Shown here: positions 1 through 6,222 of the stretch, in pieces
Numbering within the stretch: position 1 is the first letter of the stretch
How the letters are laid out: each line of letters starts with the position of its first letter
DNA from: Candidatus Saccharimonadota bacterium
Lineage (GTDB): Bacteria; Patescibacteriota; Saccharimonadia; Saccharimonadales; Saccharimonadaceae
Direction: 5' to 3'
Assembly: GCA_905373345.1 (NCBI GenBank)
Contig: CAJPSU010000023.1
Location: forward strand, 1-8,620
Length of the DNA stretch: 8,620 bases
Program-made: the position numbers and the translations under genes
Notes under the pieces: model-generated
What the model was told of the DNA's origin: nothing
What the model saw: the letters and a program-made list of their open reading frames with translations, nothing else
The model's database searches: none

Positions 1-75
1 CGTTTGATGGGCGAATTTCAAGACAAACTGGAAGCGACGTTCAAGGCAAAAGAAAAGGATATCTTGACAGTCTAA
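1..75 (+). CDS. frr: Ribosome recycling factor, C-terminal end (partial)
   Basis: Only the last 24 codons are in the window, reading RLMGEFQDKLEATF and ending KEKDILTV before TAA at 73-75. The ending 'hydrophobic-x-x-K-x-K-E-K-[ED]-I-[ML]-x-V' is the typical C-terminus of ribosome recycling factor, the last part of its long three-helix bundle. With EF-G, RRF splits post-termination ribosomes. The downstream uppS supports the call, since frr-uppS is a common bacterial gene order. The TAA abuts the uppS ATG with no gap, so the two genes share a transcript and are probably translationally coupled. The 5' part lies outside the window, so integrity cannot be judged. Confidence 0.85.
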   Translation, partial: RLMGEFQDKLEATFKAKEKDILTV

Positions 76-771
76 ATGAGCGAGCGAAGCAGTACTCCGA
101 CGCATGTCGGTTATATCGTTGACGGCAACCGGCGTTGGGCAAGAGCGCGCGGGCTTGATTCGCAGGCGGGGCACGAGGCTGGGTACGAGAAAGTCAAAGA
201 CATCGTGCTTGATACAATCGACCGCGGCGTGCCGTACGTGAGCGCGTATATATTTAGCACCGAAAATTGGCACCGAAGCGGTCCGGAGGTGAAATATCTG
301 ATGGATTTGGTCGTGAAATTACTATCGGAAGATTTGCCGGTTTTCGTTGAGCGCGGTATACGGCTGCGTGTGGCAGGGACGCGCATACGTTTAAGCCGGC
401 GTGTTAAGAAGGCGATTGATAAGGCAGAAGCGGCGACGAAAGACTTAACAAATGGCACGGTTATTTTATCGTTCAATTATGGCGGACACCAAGAGATTAT
501 TGACGCGGTGAATCGGCTGCGCAAAACATTGTCGGCGCAGAAAAAAGTTACGGCACAGATTTTCGAGCAGTTCTTATATACGCCTGATGTGCCGCCGTGC
601 GACTTGATCGTGCGGACAAGCGGTGAGCAGCGCTTAAGTAATTTCATGCTGTGGCGCAGCGCTTACAGCGAGCTGATCTTTATTAAAAAAGCTTGGCCCG
701 ACATGACAAAGCGCGACGTAACCGCTATACTAAAAGAATACGCAAAACGATCACGGCGATTTGGAGGGTAA
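76..771 (+). CDS. uppS: Undecaprenyl diphosphate synthase (cis-prenyltransferase)
   Basis: This enzyme condenses isopentenyl diphosphate units onto farnesyl diphosphate in cis to make the C55 lipid carrier for peptidoglycan and surface glycans. At 231 residues it is close to the usual family length (about 230-260). The cis-prenyltransferase motifs appear in order: VDGNRRWA at 15-22 with the catalytic Asp16, the FSTENW block at 60-65, NYGGHQEI at 134-141, and the substrate-binding block DLIVRTSGEQRLSNF at 176-190 with Arg180, Arg186 and Ser188, followed by YSEL ending in WPD. The first motif has Arg19 where most bacterial enzymes have Gly. The ATG directly follows the frr stop. The nearest purine-rich stretch (AAGGA, 55-59) is 16 bases upstream, too far for a normal ribosome site, so coupling to frr translation is likely. 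Its TAA abuts the rseP ATG. Confidence 0.95.
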   Translation: MSERSSTPTHVGYIVDGNRRWARARGLDSQAGHEAGYEKVKDIVLDTIDRGVPYVSAYIFSTENWHRSGPEVKYLMDLVVKLLSEDLPVFVERGIRLRVAGTRIRLSRRVKKAIDKAEAATKDLTNGTVILSFNYGGHQEIIDAVNRLRKTLSAQKKVTAQIFEQFLYTPDVPPCDLIVRTSGEQRLSNFMLWRSAYSELIFIKKAWPDMTKRDVTAILKEYAKRSRRFGG

Positions 772-1935
772 ATGAATTTAGTGTGGGGTATTGTGATAGG
801 AGTTATTGCACTCACGATTTTGGTGGTGCTGCACGAATTAGGGCATGCGCTGGTGGCGCGCCGGAACGGCGTGCGCGTTGAGGAATTTGGTATCGGATTT
901 CCGCCGGCGGCGTACAAAAAGAAAGTAAAGAAAAGTTTTTTGGGCAAAAACGTAGTATACAGCGTGAATTGGCTGCCCCTTGGCGGGTTTGTGAAATTGC
1001 GGGGCGAACATGACGATGATAAAAAACCTGGCGATTACGGTGCGGCGACGTTTTGGCAGAAAACAAAAATTTTGCTCGCTGGCGTAGCGATGAATTGGCT
1101 GACTGCAGCAGTACTGCTGATGCTATTGGCATGGTTTGGTGGGCTGCCGCAGCTTGTTCCGCATCAGTTTACCGTGGCGGGCGATACGCATGTCGTCTAT
1201 AATCCCGTTGTGCTTGCGAGCGTTGAGAAAGACTTGCCGGCGGAGAGCGCGGGGCTGAAGTCAGGCGATGCGGTTATTTCCGTGAACGGCGAAAAAATTG
1301 AGACAAGCGCGCAGCTTTCAGAGGCGGCTGCGGCGCATAAGGGCGAGATGGTGCGTGTGGCGTATAAACGCGATGGCGCGGAACGGGTAGCGCACGTAGC
1401 GCTTCGCAACACGAATGACGACAAGCGCGGTTATTTGGGCGCTGGCTTGTCGCAGGAGCGATTTACGCAATCAACATGGTCGGCGCCGATTGTCGGTATT
1501 GGCGTGACAGCGCAGCTGACGGGAATCACGCTGCAAGGGTTGGGGCAGGTGATCGGCGACGGCGTGTCCGGCTTAGTTATGAAACTGATGCCAAACGACT
1601 CGGCGCAAAAACAGGCAAACCAAAAACTAAGTTCGGCGAGCCAAAGCGTCGGCGGCCCCTTGAGTATATTTGGTATCCTGTTTCCGGCGGCGGAGCGCGC
1701 GGGTATGCGTTACGTCGTGATGATGACGGCGCTTATATCGCTCACGCTTGCGGTGATGAATATACTACCAATTCCAGCGCTTGACGGCGGGCGATGGTTT
1801 GTGGCGGCGGTGTTTCGGCTATTGAAAAAACCGCTCACCAAAGAGCGCGAAGAAAAAATTCACGGCACAGGATTTTTAGTGCTTCTGGTTCTGGTTGTGC
1901 TGGTAACAATATCAGATGTGGTGAAATTATTATGA
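772..1935 (+). CDS. rseP: RseP/RasP-type site-2 intramembrane zinc metalloprotease with one PDZ domain
   Basis: This is a polytopic membrane protease that cuts transmembrane segments of regulatory proteins or leftover signal peptides. The 387 residues show the zinc motif HELGH at 21-25 inside the first membrane helix, and a MN pair after a Gly-rich helix at about 103-109. A PDZ domain spans roughly 146-215 (SAGLKSGDAVISVNG), and the second active-site motif NILPIPALDGG at 330-340 has metal ligand Asp338. A final hydrophobic helix lies at 366-384. Only one PDZ is visible, as in Gram-positive RasP, where E. coli RseP has two. A Shine-Dalgarno GGAGG (763-767) sits 4 bases before the ATG, inside the end of uppS. 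In many bacteria cdsA and dxr lie between uppS and rseP, and both are absent here. The final TGA overlaps the next start as ATGA. Its substrate cannot be told from the sequence. Confidence 0.95.
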   Translation: MNLVWGIVIGVIALTILVVLHELGHALVARRNGVRVEEFGIGFPPAAYKKKVKKSFLGKNVVYSVNWLPLGGFVKLRGEHDDDKKPGDYGAATFWQKTKILLAGVAMNWLTAAVLLMLLAWFGGLPQLVPHQFTVAGDTHVVYNPVVLASVEKDLPAESAGLKSGDAVISVNGEKIETSAQLSEAAAAHKGEMVRVAYKRDGAERVAHVALRNTNDDKRGYLGAGLSQERFTQSTWSAPIVGIGVTAQLTGITLQGLGQVIGDGVSGLVMKLMPNDSAQKQANQKLSSASQSVGGPLSIFGILFPAAERAGMRYVVMMTALISLTLAVMNILPIPALDGGRWFVAAVFRLLKKPLTKEREEKIHGTGFLVLLVLVVLVTISDVVKLL

Positions 1936-2666
1936 AGGTAGTGCTCAAAAAGCCGCATCTTGCGTTTGACAAAGCGCAGTGGATCGGCGTGGCGGCGTGG
2001 ATTGGCGGCATGGCTGCTGCGTATGTTGTAGCGGCATACTTGTCGAGCGGGCTATTCTTGGTATTGCAAAAAATTGGTGCTTTGCCGTTTGCAAACCAGA
2101 CAGTGTTGGTGTTAGCACAACATGTCGTGGCGTACATAATTGTCATTACACTTTTGCTTGCAGGCGCTTGGCGCTTGCGGCAGACGCTTTCGCGCCGCGA
2201 TATGGGACTGTGGCGGCTGCTTGATTGGCGTGATATCGGGCTAAGTATTGTCGGGGTATTTGCGTATCTCGTATTGACTGTTCTGCTACTCGCGATTGCG
2301 CGGTCAGTTCCGGGGTTTGATATCAACCAGGCGCAGGATACGGGGCTCGGCAAGCTATATTCGTATGATTTATTAATGGCGTTTTTAGTGCTTGTTATCG
2401 CGACGCCATTTTTCGAGGAATTACTGTTTCGTGGTATATTGTACGGACGGCTGCGTTCGCTGCAATTGCCCTGGTGGCTGGCGGCAATAATTATAAGCGC
2501 ATTGTTTGGAGCGGCGCATATGCAGTGGAACGTTGCGGTTGATGTATTTGCTCTAAGTCTGGTGATGTGCGTATTGCGCGAGAAAACTGAAAGCATTTGG
2601 GCGGGATTTTTAGTGCATGTTATCAAAAATTTCGTTGCATTTTATGTTGTGTTTGTAGCGGCGTGA
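1932..2666 (+). CDS. CPBP (Abi/CAAX-protease-like) family intramembrane metalloprotease
   Basis: This is a 244-residue, very hydrophobic membrane protein of the CPBP family (Rce1-like glutamic/metalloproteases). All three family motifs are present: EELLFR at 162-167 (EExxxR), FGAAH at 192-196 (FxxxH) and HVIKN at 229-233 (HxxxN). Several transmembrane stretches are visible at about 18-48, 56-79, 103-124, 148-160, 181-195 and 222-243. The reading frame is open further upstream to 1794, but that part lies inside rseP. The ATG at 1932 overlapping the rseP stop (ATGA) is the natural start, with coupling replacing a clear Shine-Dalgarno. Bacterial members have been linked to peptide or bacteriocin maturation, immunity and membrane-protein processing. 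Pairing with RseP suggests a membrane-proteolysis role here, but the substrate is unknown. Confidence 0.88.
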   Translation: MKVVLKKPHLAFDKAQWIGVAAWIGGMAAAYVVAAYLSSGLFLVLQKIGALPFANQTVLVLAQHVVAYIIVITLLLAGAWRLRQTLSRRDMGLWRLLDWRDIGLSIVGVFAYLVLTVLLLAIARSVPGFDINQAQDTGLGKLYSYDLLMAFLVLVIATPFFEELLFRGILYGRLRSLQLPWWLAAIIISALFGAAHMQWNVAVDVFALSLVMCVLREKTESIWAGFLVHVIKNFVAFYVVFVAA

Positions 2667-2679
2667 TATGCAGAGAGGC

Positions 2680-2708
2680 TAGGCAAGCGCTAGAGAGCAG
2701 GGTACAAT
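2680..2708 (+). promoter_or_regulatory. Probable proS promoter giving a leaderless mRNA
   Basis: A -10 box TACAAT lies at 2703-2708, and a 4/6 match to the -35 consensus (TAGGCA, 2680-2685) precedes it with a 17-base spacer. The expected start point, about 7 bases after the -10 box, falls at 2715-2716, on the A of the proS ATG. No Shine-Dalgarno is visible. The match to consensus and the spacing are read from the sequence; the leaderless start is inferred. Confidence 0.55.
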
Positions 2709-2715
2709 ACAGAAT

Positions 2716-3954
2716 ATGCGATTATCGAAAAATTTCACTAGAACAACAAAACAAGCGCCTGCCGATGAGGTGGCACGCAATGCGCAGCTGCTGATTCGTG
2801 CCGGCTTTGTCTTTAAGACGATGGCCGGCGTGTACTCGTATACGCCGCTTGGTCTACGTGTACTTGAAAACATCAAGCAAATTGTGCGCGAGGAAATGAA
2901 TGCGATTGGCAGCCAAGAGTTAATCATGAGTACGCTGCAGCGCAAAGAGTTATGGCAGGAGACTGGACGATGGAGTGATGAGCTGGTTGATGTGTGGTTT
3001 AAGTCTACATTGCAAGACGGCACAGATGTTGGGTTTGGCTGGACGCATGAAGAGCCGATCGTTGAGTTGCTGCGGAGCTATCTAAAAAGCTATAAGGATT
3101 TGCCGATCAGCGTGTATCAATTCCAGAATAAACTGCGCAACGAGCTGCGCGCCAAAAGCGGTATCATGCGCGGGCGTGAGTTTATCATGAAAGATATGTA
3201 TTCAGTGCATGCGACGAAGGAAGATTTAGATACATACTACAATCAAGTGATTGAGGCATACAAGCGGTGCTATGATCGATTTGGCATTGGTGATGATACG
3301 TATGTGACGTTTGCGAGCGGCGGTGCCTTTACGAAATTTAGCCACGAGTTTCAGACGATTTGCACAGCGGGCGAGGACTATATCTATTTGCATCGCGGTA
3401 AGAATATTGCGGTGAACGAGGAAGTGCTGGACGACGCTGTGAAAGAGCTTGGCATTGATCGTAGCGAGTTAGAAAAAGTTAAAACAGCGGAAGTCGGTAA
3501 TATCTTTAATTTCGGTACACAAAAGTCTGAAGAGATGAATCTCGTCTTCACAGGCAGTGATGGCGTGCAGCAGTATGCGTACATGGGCAGCTACGGTATT
3601 GGTATCACGCGTGTCATGGGTGTGATCGTCGAAAAGTTTGCTGACGAAAAAGGATTAATTTGGCCAGAAAATATCGCGCCGGCGCGAGTCTACCTGGTGC
3701 AAATTGGCGAGAAATCGCGCGCTGCAGCTGACGAGCTGTATGAGCTGCTTAAGACACAAGGTGTTGAGGTATTGTATGACGATCGTAATGAGCGTCCAGG
3801 TGTTAAATTTGCCGACGCCGAATTGATGGGCATCCCGCTGCGCGTGACGGTAAGCGATCGTTTGCTTGACGGTAAAAAATGGGAAGTTGTCGCGCGTGTA
3901 AGCGGTAAGCAGCAACTCTTGACGACAGATGAACTGCTTGCTACACTGAAGTAA
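2716..3954 (+). CDS. proS: Prolyl-tRNA synthetase, short form without the INS editing domain
   Basis: This is a class II aminoacyl-tRNA synthetase that charges tRNA-Pro. The N-terminus (MRLSKNFTRTTKQAP, then RAGFV..GVYSYTPLGLRVL at 29-50) aligns with the usual bacterial ProRS start, which fixes the ATG at 2716. Further blocks are the GWTHEEP substrate loop at 108-114, class II motif 2 (NELRAKSGIMRGREFIMKDMYS, about 142-163), and motif 3 GSYGIGITRVMG at 291-302 with Arg299. The C-terminal anticodon-binding domain is about 318-412 (VEVLYDDRNERPGVKFADAELMGIP). At 412 residues it is far shorter than the roughly 570 of common bacterial ProRS. Only about 125 residues separate motif 2 from motif 3, so the insertion domain that clears mischarged alanyl-tRNA-Pro is missing, as in alphaproteobacterial or mitochondrial enzymes. 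It stands alone between the membrane-protease operon and greA. Confidence 0.95.
   Translation: MRLSKNFTRTTKQAPADEVARNAQLLIRAGFVFKTMAGVYSYTPLGLRVLENIKQIVREEMNAIGSQELIMSTLQRKELWQETGRWSDELVDVWFKSTLQDGTDVGFGWTHEEPIVELLRSYLKSYKDLPISVYQFQNKLRNELRAKSGIMRGREFIMKDMYSVHATKEDLDTYYNQVIEAYKRCYDRFGIGDDTYVTFASGGAFTKFSHEFQTICTAGEDYIYLHRGKNIAVNEEVLDDAVKELGIDRSELEKVKTAEVGNIFNFGTQKSEEMNLVFTGSDGVQQYAYMGSYGIGITRVMGVIVEKFADEKGLIWPENIAPARVYLVQIGEKSRAAADELYELLKTQGVEVLYDDRNERPGVKFADAELMGIPLRVTVSDRLLDGKKWEVVARVSGKQQLLTTDELLATLK
3919..3947 (+). promoter_or_regulatory. Possible greA promoter inside the 3' end of proS
   Basis: TTGACG (3919-3924, 5/6 to -35 consensus), a 17-base spacer and TACACT (3942-3947, 4/6 to -10 consensus) lie in the last codons of proS. 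Transcription would begin near 3954, just before the inverted repeat in the greA leader. A second, weaker possibility is GATAAT at 3982-3987, which has no recognisable -35. Neither is proven, and greA could also be read through from proS. Confidence 0.4.
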
Positions 3955-3957
3955 TCT

Positions 3958-4022
3958 CATCAAGGTGACTCGAAATTGCGGGATAATAGTACTAATCAGA
4001 TGGATTAGGCCATCCCTTGATG
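3958..4022 (+). promoter_or_regulatory. Inverted repeats in the greA leader region
   Basis: CATCAAGG (3958-3965) and CCTTGATG (4015-4022) are exact reverse complements of 8 bases separated by 49. Inside, GATGG (3999-4003) pairs with CCATC (4010-4014). The same CCATC can instead pair with a second GATGG (4019-4023) across a 4-base loop. These pairings exclude one another, since bases 4019-4022 are used by both the outer stem and the small hairpin. No T-run follows, so this is not an intrinsic terminator. A leader role in greA expression is an inference. Confidence 0.35.
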
Positions 4023-4048
4023 GGGTCTGTAAGCAGGAGGTAATAGGC

Positions 4049-4504
4049 ATGAAGAAAACGTATCAGATTACACAAGCGGGACGTAACGAGCTAGAGGCGG
4101 AATTGGCGGATCTGAAAGGCCGCCGCGGCGAAATTGCCGATAAAATTGCTGAAGCGCGCGAGTATGGCGATTTAAGCGAAAACGCCGAGTACGACAGCGC
4201 CCGCGAGGAGCAGGGACTCGTAGAAACACGCATCGCTGAAATTGAAGATATTTTGCAAAACGCCGAGGAAATCAAGAGCGGCGCGAACCATACGGTGTGT
4301 CTTGGCAGCCGCGTGGCAATTGAAGCGAACGGCAAGACAATGGAGTATTCGGTGGTTGGACCGGTCGAGGCTGATCCGATCGGCGGTAAAATTAGTGATG
4401 AATCGCCGCTTGGCGCTGCATTGATGGGTAAATCGGTTGGTGAAACCGCGACGATCACGACGCCAAAAGGCGAGATGGTGTATACGATTAAATCAATCGC
4501 GTAA
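4049..4504 (+). CDS. greA: Transcript cleavage factor GreA
   Basis: GreA binds the RNA polymerase secondary channel and stimulates cleavage of backtracked RNA, rescuing stalled complexes. The 151 residues (family usually about 155-160) show the N-terminal antiparallel coiled coil at about 8-74. Its tip AREYGDLSENAEY (36-48) carries the catalytic acidic residues Asp41 and Glu44. The C-terminal FKBP-like domain follows at about 80-151, with the signature GGKISDESPLGAALMGKSVGE at 112-132. The frame is open upstream to 3965, but the ATG at 4049 is chosen because GGAGG (4036-4040) lies 8 bases before it and the protein then begins at the family's usual MKKxYxIT. This is one of the clearer ribosome sites in the window, in contrast to proS and lysS. 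An intrinsic terminator follows. Confidence 0.95.
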   Translation: MKKTYQITQAGRNELEAELADLKGRRGEIADKIAEAREYGDLSENAEYDSAREEQGLVETRIAEIEDILQNAEEIKSGANHTVCLGSRVAIEANGKTMEYSVVGPVEADPIGGKISDESPLGAALMGKSVGETATITTPKGEMVYTIKSIA

Positions 4505-4531
4505 GTTCCCGAGCAATAGATAAAACATAAG

Positions 4532-4563
4532 CGGTCGCTCATAGCACTATGCGACCGTTTTTT
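4532..4563 (+). terminator. Intrinsic terminator after greA
   Basis: CGGTCGC (4532-4538) pairs exactly with GCGACCG (4551-4557). The stem can be extended inward by ATA/TAT across a two-base bulge, and six T residues follow (4558-4563). It lies 28 bases after the greA stop and ends the greA transcript before the separate lysS promoter. Confidence 0.88.
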
Positions 4564-4583
4564 ATGCGGACTAATAGCTAATC

Positions 4584-4592
4584 TGTTATACT
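4584..4592 (+). promoter_or_regulatory. Extended -10 promoter of lysS, near-leaderless
   Basis: TGT followed by TATACT (hexamer 4587-4592) is a full extended -10 element (TGn plus a 5/6 -10). No convincing -35 is visible, which such promoters tolerate. The expected start at about 4599-4600 leaves only 3-4 bases before the lysS ATG at 4603, and no Shine-Dalgarno is present. The placement is seen; near-leaderless translation is inferred. Confidence 0.65.
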
Positions 4593-4602
4593 AAAGATAA
4601 TT

Positions 4603-6096
4603 ATGGCGACACTACAAGATTATCGAAATGAACGGTTGCGGAAATTAGCTGCACTACGTGAGCTAGGCGTTAATCCGTATCCGGCGCACGCTGAGCGGAC
4701 GCATACTTGCGCCGAAGTAGTTAAAAAATTTGACGAGCTGGCAGGGCAGACGGTCAGCGTGGCGGGGCGGATCGTGTCAATTCGCAGCTTTGGCAAATTA
4801 GCGTTTATTAAATTGCGCGATGCGAGCGGCGACGTGCAGTTGTATTTGCAAAAAGATGACGTGGCAGGGTTGGATGTAAGCCGCGGCGTACTGGGCATGA
4901 AGCAGCTAAAATTACTTGATACTGGCGATTTCGTTCAGGCAACAGGGGAAATGGTGGCCACGCAAACTGGCGAAAAGTCGGTCGGCGTGCATGAATTGCG
5001 ATTGCTAACAAAATCTTTGCGCCCGATGCCGGAGAAGCTTGATAATAAAGAAGAGCGATTCCGCCGCCGCTATGTCGATATGAACGTCAATCCCGAAGTG
5101 CGCCAGCGTTTCATCCGCCGCAGCAGGTTTTGGCAGGCGACGCGCGATTATCTCAACCAGCACGGCTTTACCGAGGTGAATGTGCCGGTATTAGAGCACA
5201 CTACCGGCGGCGCTGACGCCAACCCGTTTGTGACCCATATGGACGCGCTGGACGACCAGCAGTTTTACTTGCGTATTAGCCATGAATTGCCTCTCAAGCG
5301 TTTGATTGGCGCCGGTTTTGAGAAAGTCTATGACCTTGGTCCGCGCTTTCGCAATGAGAACTACAGCGACGAACACCTGCCTGAGCACATCGCTATGGAA
5401 TGGTACGCTGCTTATTGGGACTGGCGGCAGGGCATGCGTTTCATGGAGGAGATGTATAAGGATGTGCTGCAAAAAACCTTTGGCACATTACGATTTCGGC
5501 TTGGCGAGTTTGACGTTGATATGAGCGGTAAATGGGATGTCTGGGATTATGCTGAGGTGATCGCTCAGCATTACGGAATTGATGTATACAACACAACAAT
5601 AAACGAAGTGGCTGCTAAACTCAAAGAACATGGACTTGAGGTCGAAAAAACTGATTCTATTCCGCGCGGTATTGATAAGCTTTGGAAAAATATTCGTAAA
5701 AGTGTGGCGGGGCCAGTCTGGCTGGTTAATACGCCGAAGTTTATCTCGCCGTTATCTAAAGCAAACCCAGACAACCCACAGTCGGTGGAGCGCTTTCAGC
5801 CAATTATCGCTGGCAGCGAGCTAGGCAATGGTTTTTCGGAATTAAACGACCCGATCGACCAGTTGAACCGCTTCGTCGAGCAGCAGCGAATGCGCGACGC
5901 TGGCGACGATGAGGCAATGATGTTAGACATTGATTACGTGGAGATGCTGGAATACGGTATGCCGCCGGCGTGCGGCTGGGGCTGGAGCGAGCGGGTGTTT
6001 TGGATTTTTGAGGGCGTGACAGCGCGCGAAGGCGTGCCGTTTCCACAACTGAAAAGTGAGATTGACGAAACCACTAAGGCAATTTATCGCATGTAG
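4603..6096 (+). CDS. lysS: Lysyl-tRNA synthetase, class II
   Basis: This enzyme charges tRNA-Lys with lysine using ATP. The 497 residues match the usual bacterial LysS length. An N-terminal OB-fold anticodon-binding domain covers about 50-140 (VSVAGRIVSIRSFGKLAFIKLRD). The class II catalytic core follows, with the lysine-pocket stretch VLEHTTGGADANPFVTHMDALD at 196-217. Motif 2 FRNENYSDEHLPEHIAMEWY lies at 249-268 with Arg250, then ISPLSK at 381-386, SELNDPIDQ at 412-420, and motif 3 around 457-466 with Arg464. Motif 3 reads GWGWSERV where most LysRS have GxGIGIDRL; the key Arg is kept but the surroundings differ. The start is set by the family-like N-terminus (RNERLRKLAALRELGVNPYP) and by the promoter just upstream. 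It has its own promoter and is followed by about 290 bases without a gene. Confidence 0.96.
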   Translation: MATLQDYRNERLRKLAALRELGVNPYPAHAERTHTCAEVVKKFDELAGQTVSVAGRIVSIRSFGKLAFIKLRDASGDVQLYLQKDDVAGLDVSRGVLGMKQLKLLDTGDFVQATGEMVATQTGEKSVGVHELRLLTKSLRPMPEKLDNKEERFRRRYVDMNVNPEVRQRFIRRSRFWQATRDYLNQHGFTEVNVPVLEHTTGGADANPFVTHMDALDDQQFYLRISHELPLKRLIGAGFEKVYDLGPRFRNENYSDEHLPEHIAMEWYAAYWDWRQGMRFMEEMYKDVLQKTFGTLRFRLGEFDVDMSGKWDVWDYAEVIAQHYGIDVYNTTINEVAAKLKEHGLEVEKTDSIPRGIDKLWKNIRKSVAGPVWLVNTPKFISPLSKANPDNPQSVERFQPIIAGSELGNGFSELNDPIDQLNRFVEQQRMRDAGDDEAMMLDIDYVEMLEYGMPPACGWGWSERVFWIFEGVTAREGVPFPQLKSEIDETTKAIYRM

Positions 6097-6207
6097 AGCT
6101 GCAAAATCCTGAATAAAACTGGGTTGGAGCTATCGTCACAAAATAATAACTTTGATTACAAAGCCGGGAATGAAAACTCTAGGCGATTTTCTTTCTTGTT
6201 GTATCTC

Positions 6208-6216
6208 TGGTGTAAT
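6208..6216 (+). promoter_or_regulatory. Extended -10 promoter before the structured element
   Basis: TGG followed by TGTAAT (hexamer 6211-6216, 5/6 to consensus) forms a TGn extended -10 element with no clear -35. The predicted start, about 6222-6224, coincides with the first base of the perfect 17-bp inverted repeat at 6223. That coincidence is the main reason to take the promoter seriously. Confidence 0.45.
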
Positions 6217-6222
6217 CGTAAC

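Noticed and set aside
1794..1931. Longer start for the CPBP gene inside rseP
   Set aside because: The extra 46 residues are read in another frame of the conserved rseP end. The ATGA overlap start gives a normal membrane-protein N-terminus.
1835..2626. Minus-strand open frame of 263 codons opposite the CPBP gene
   Set aside because: It is a shadow of a GC-biased membrane-protein gene. The + strand frame carries all three CPBP motifs, and the minus frame has no recognisable domain.
3965..4048. Longer start for greA
   Set aside because: The extra 28 residues have no GreA resemblance, and the strong GGAGG at 4036-4040 points to ATG 4049.
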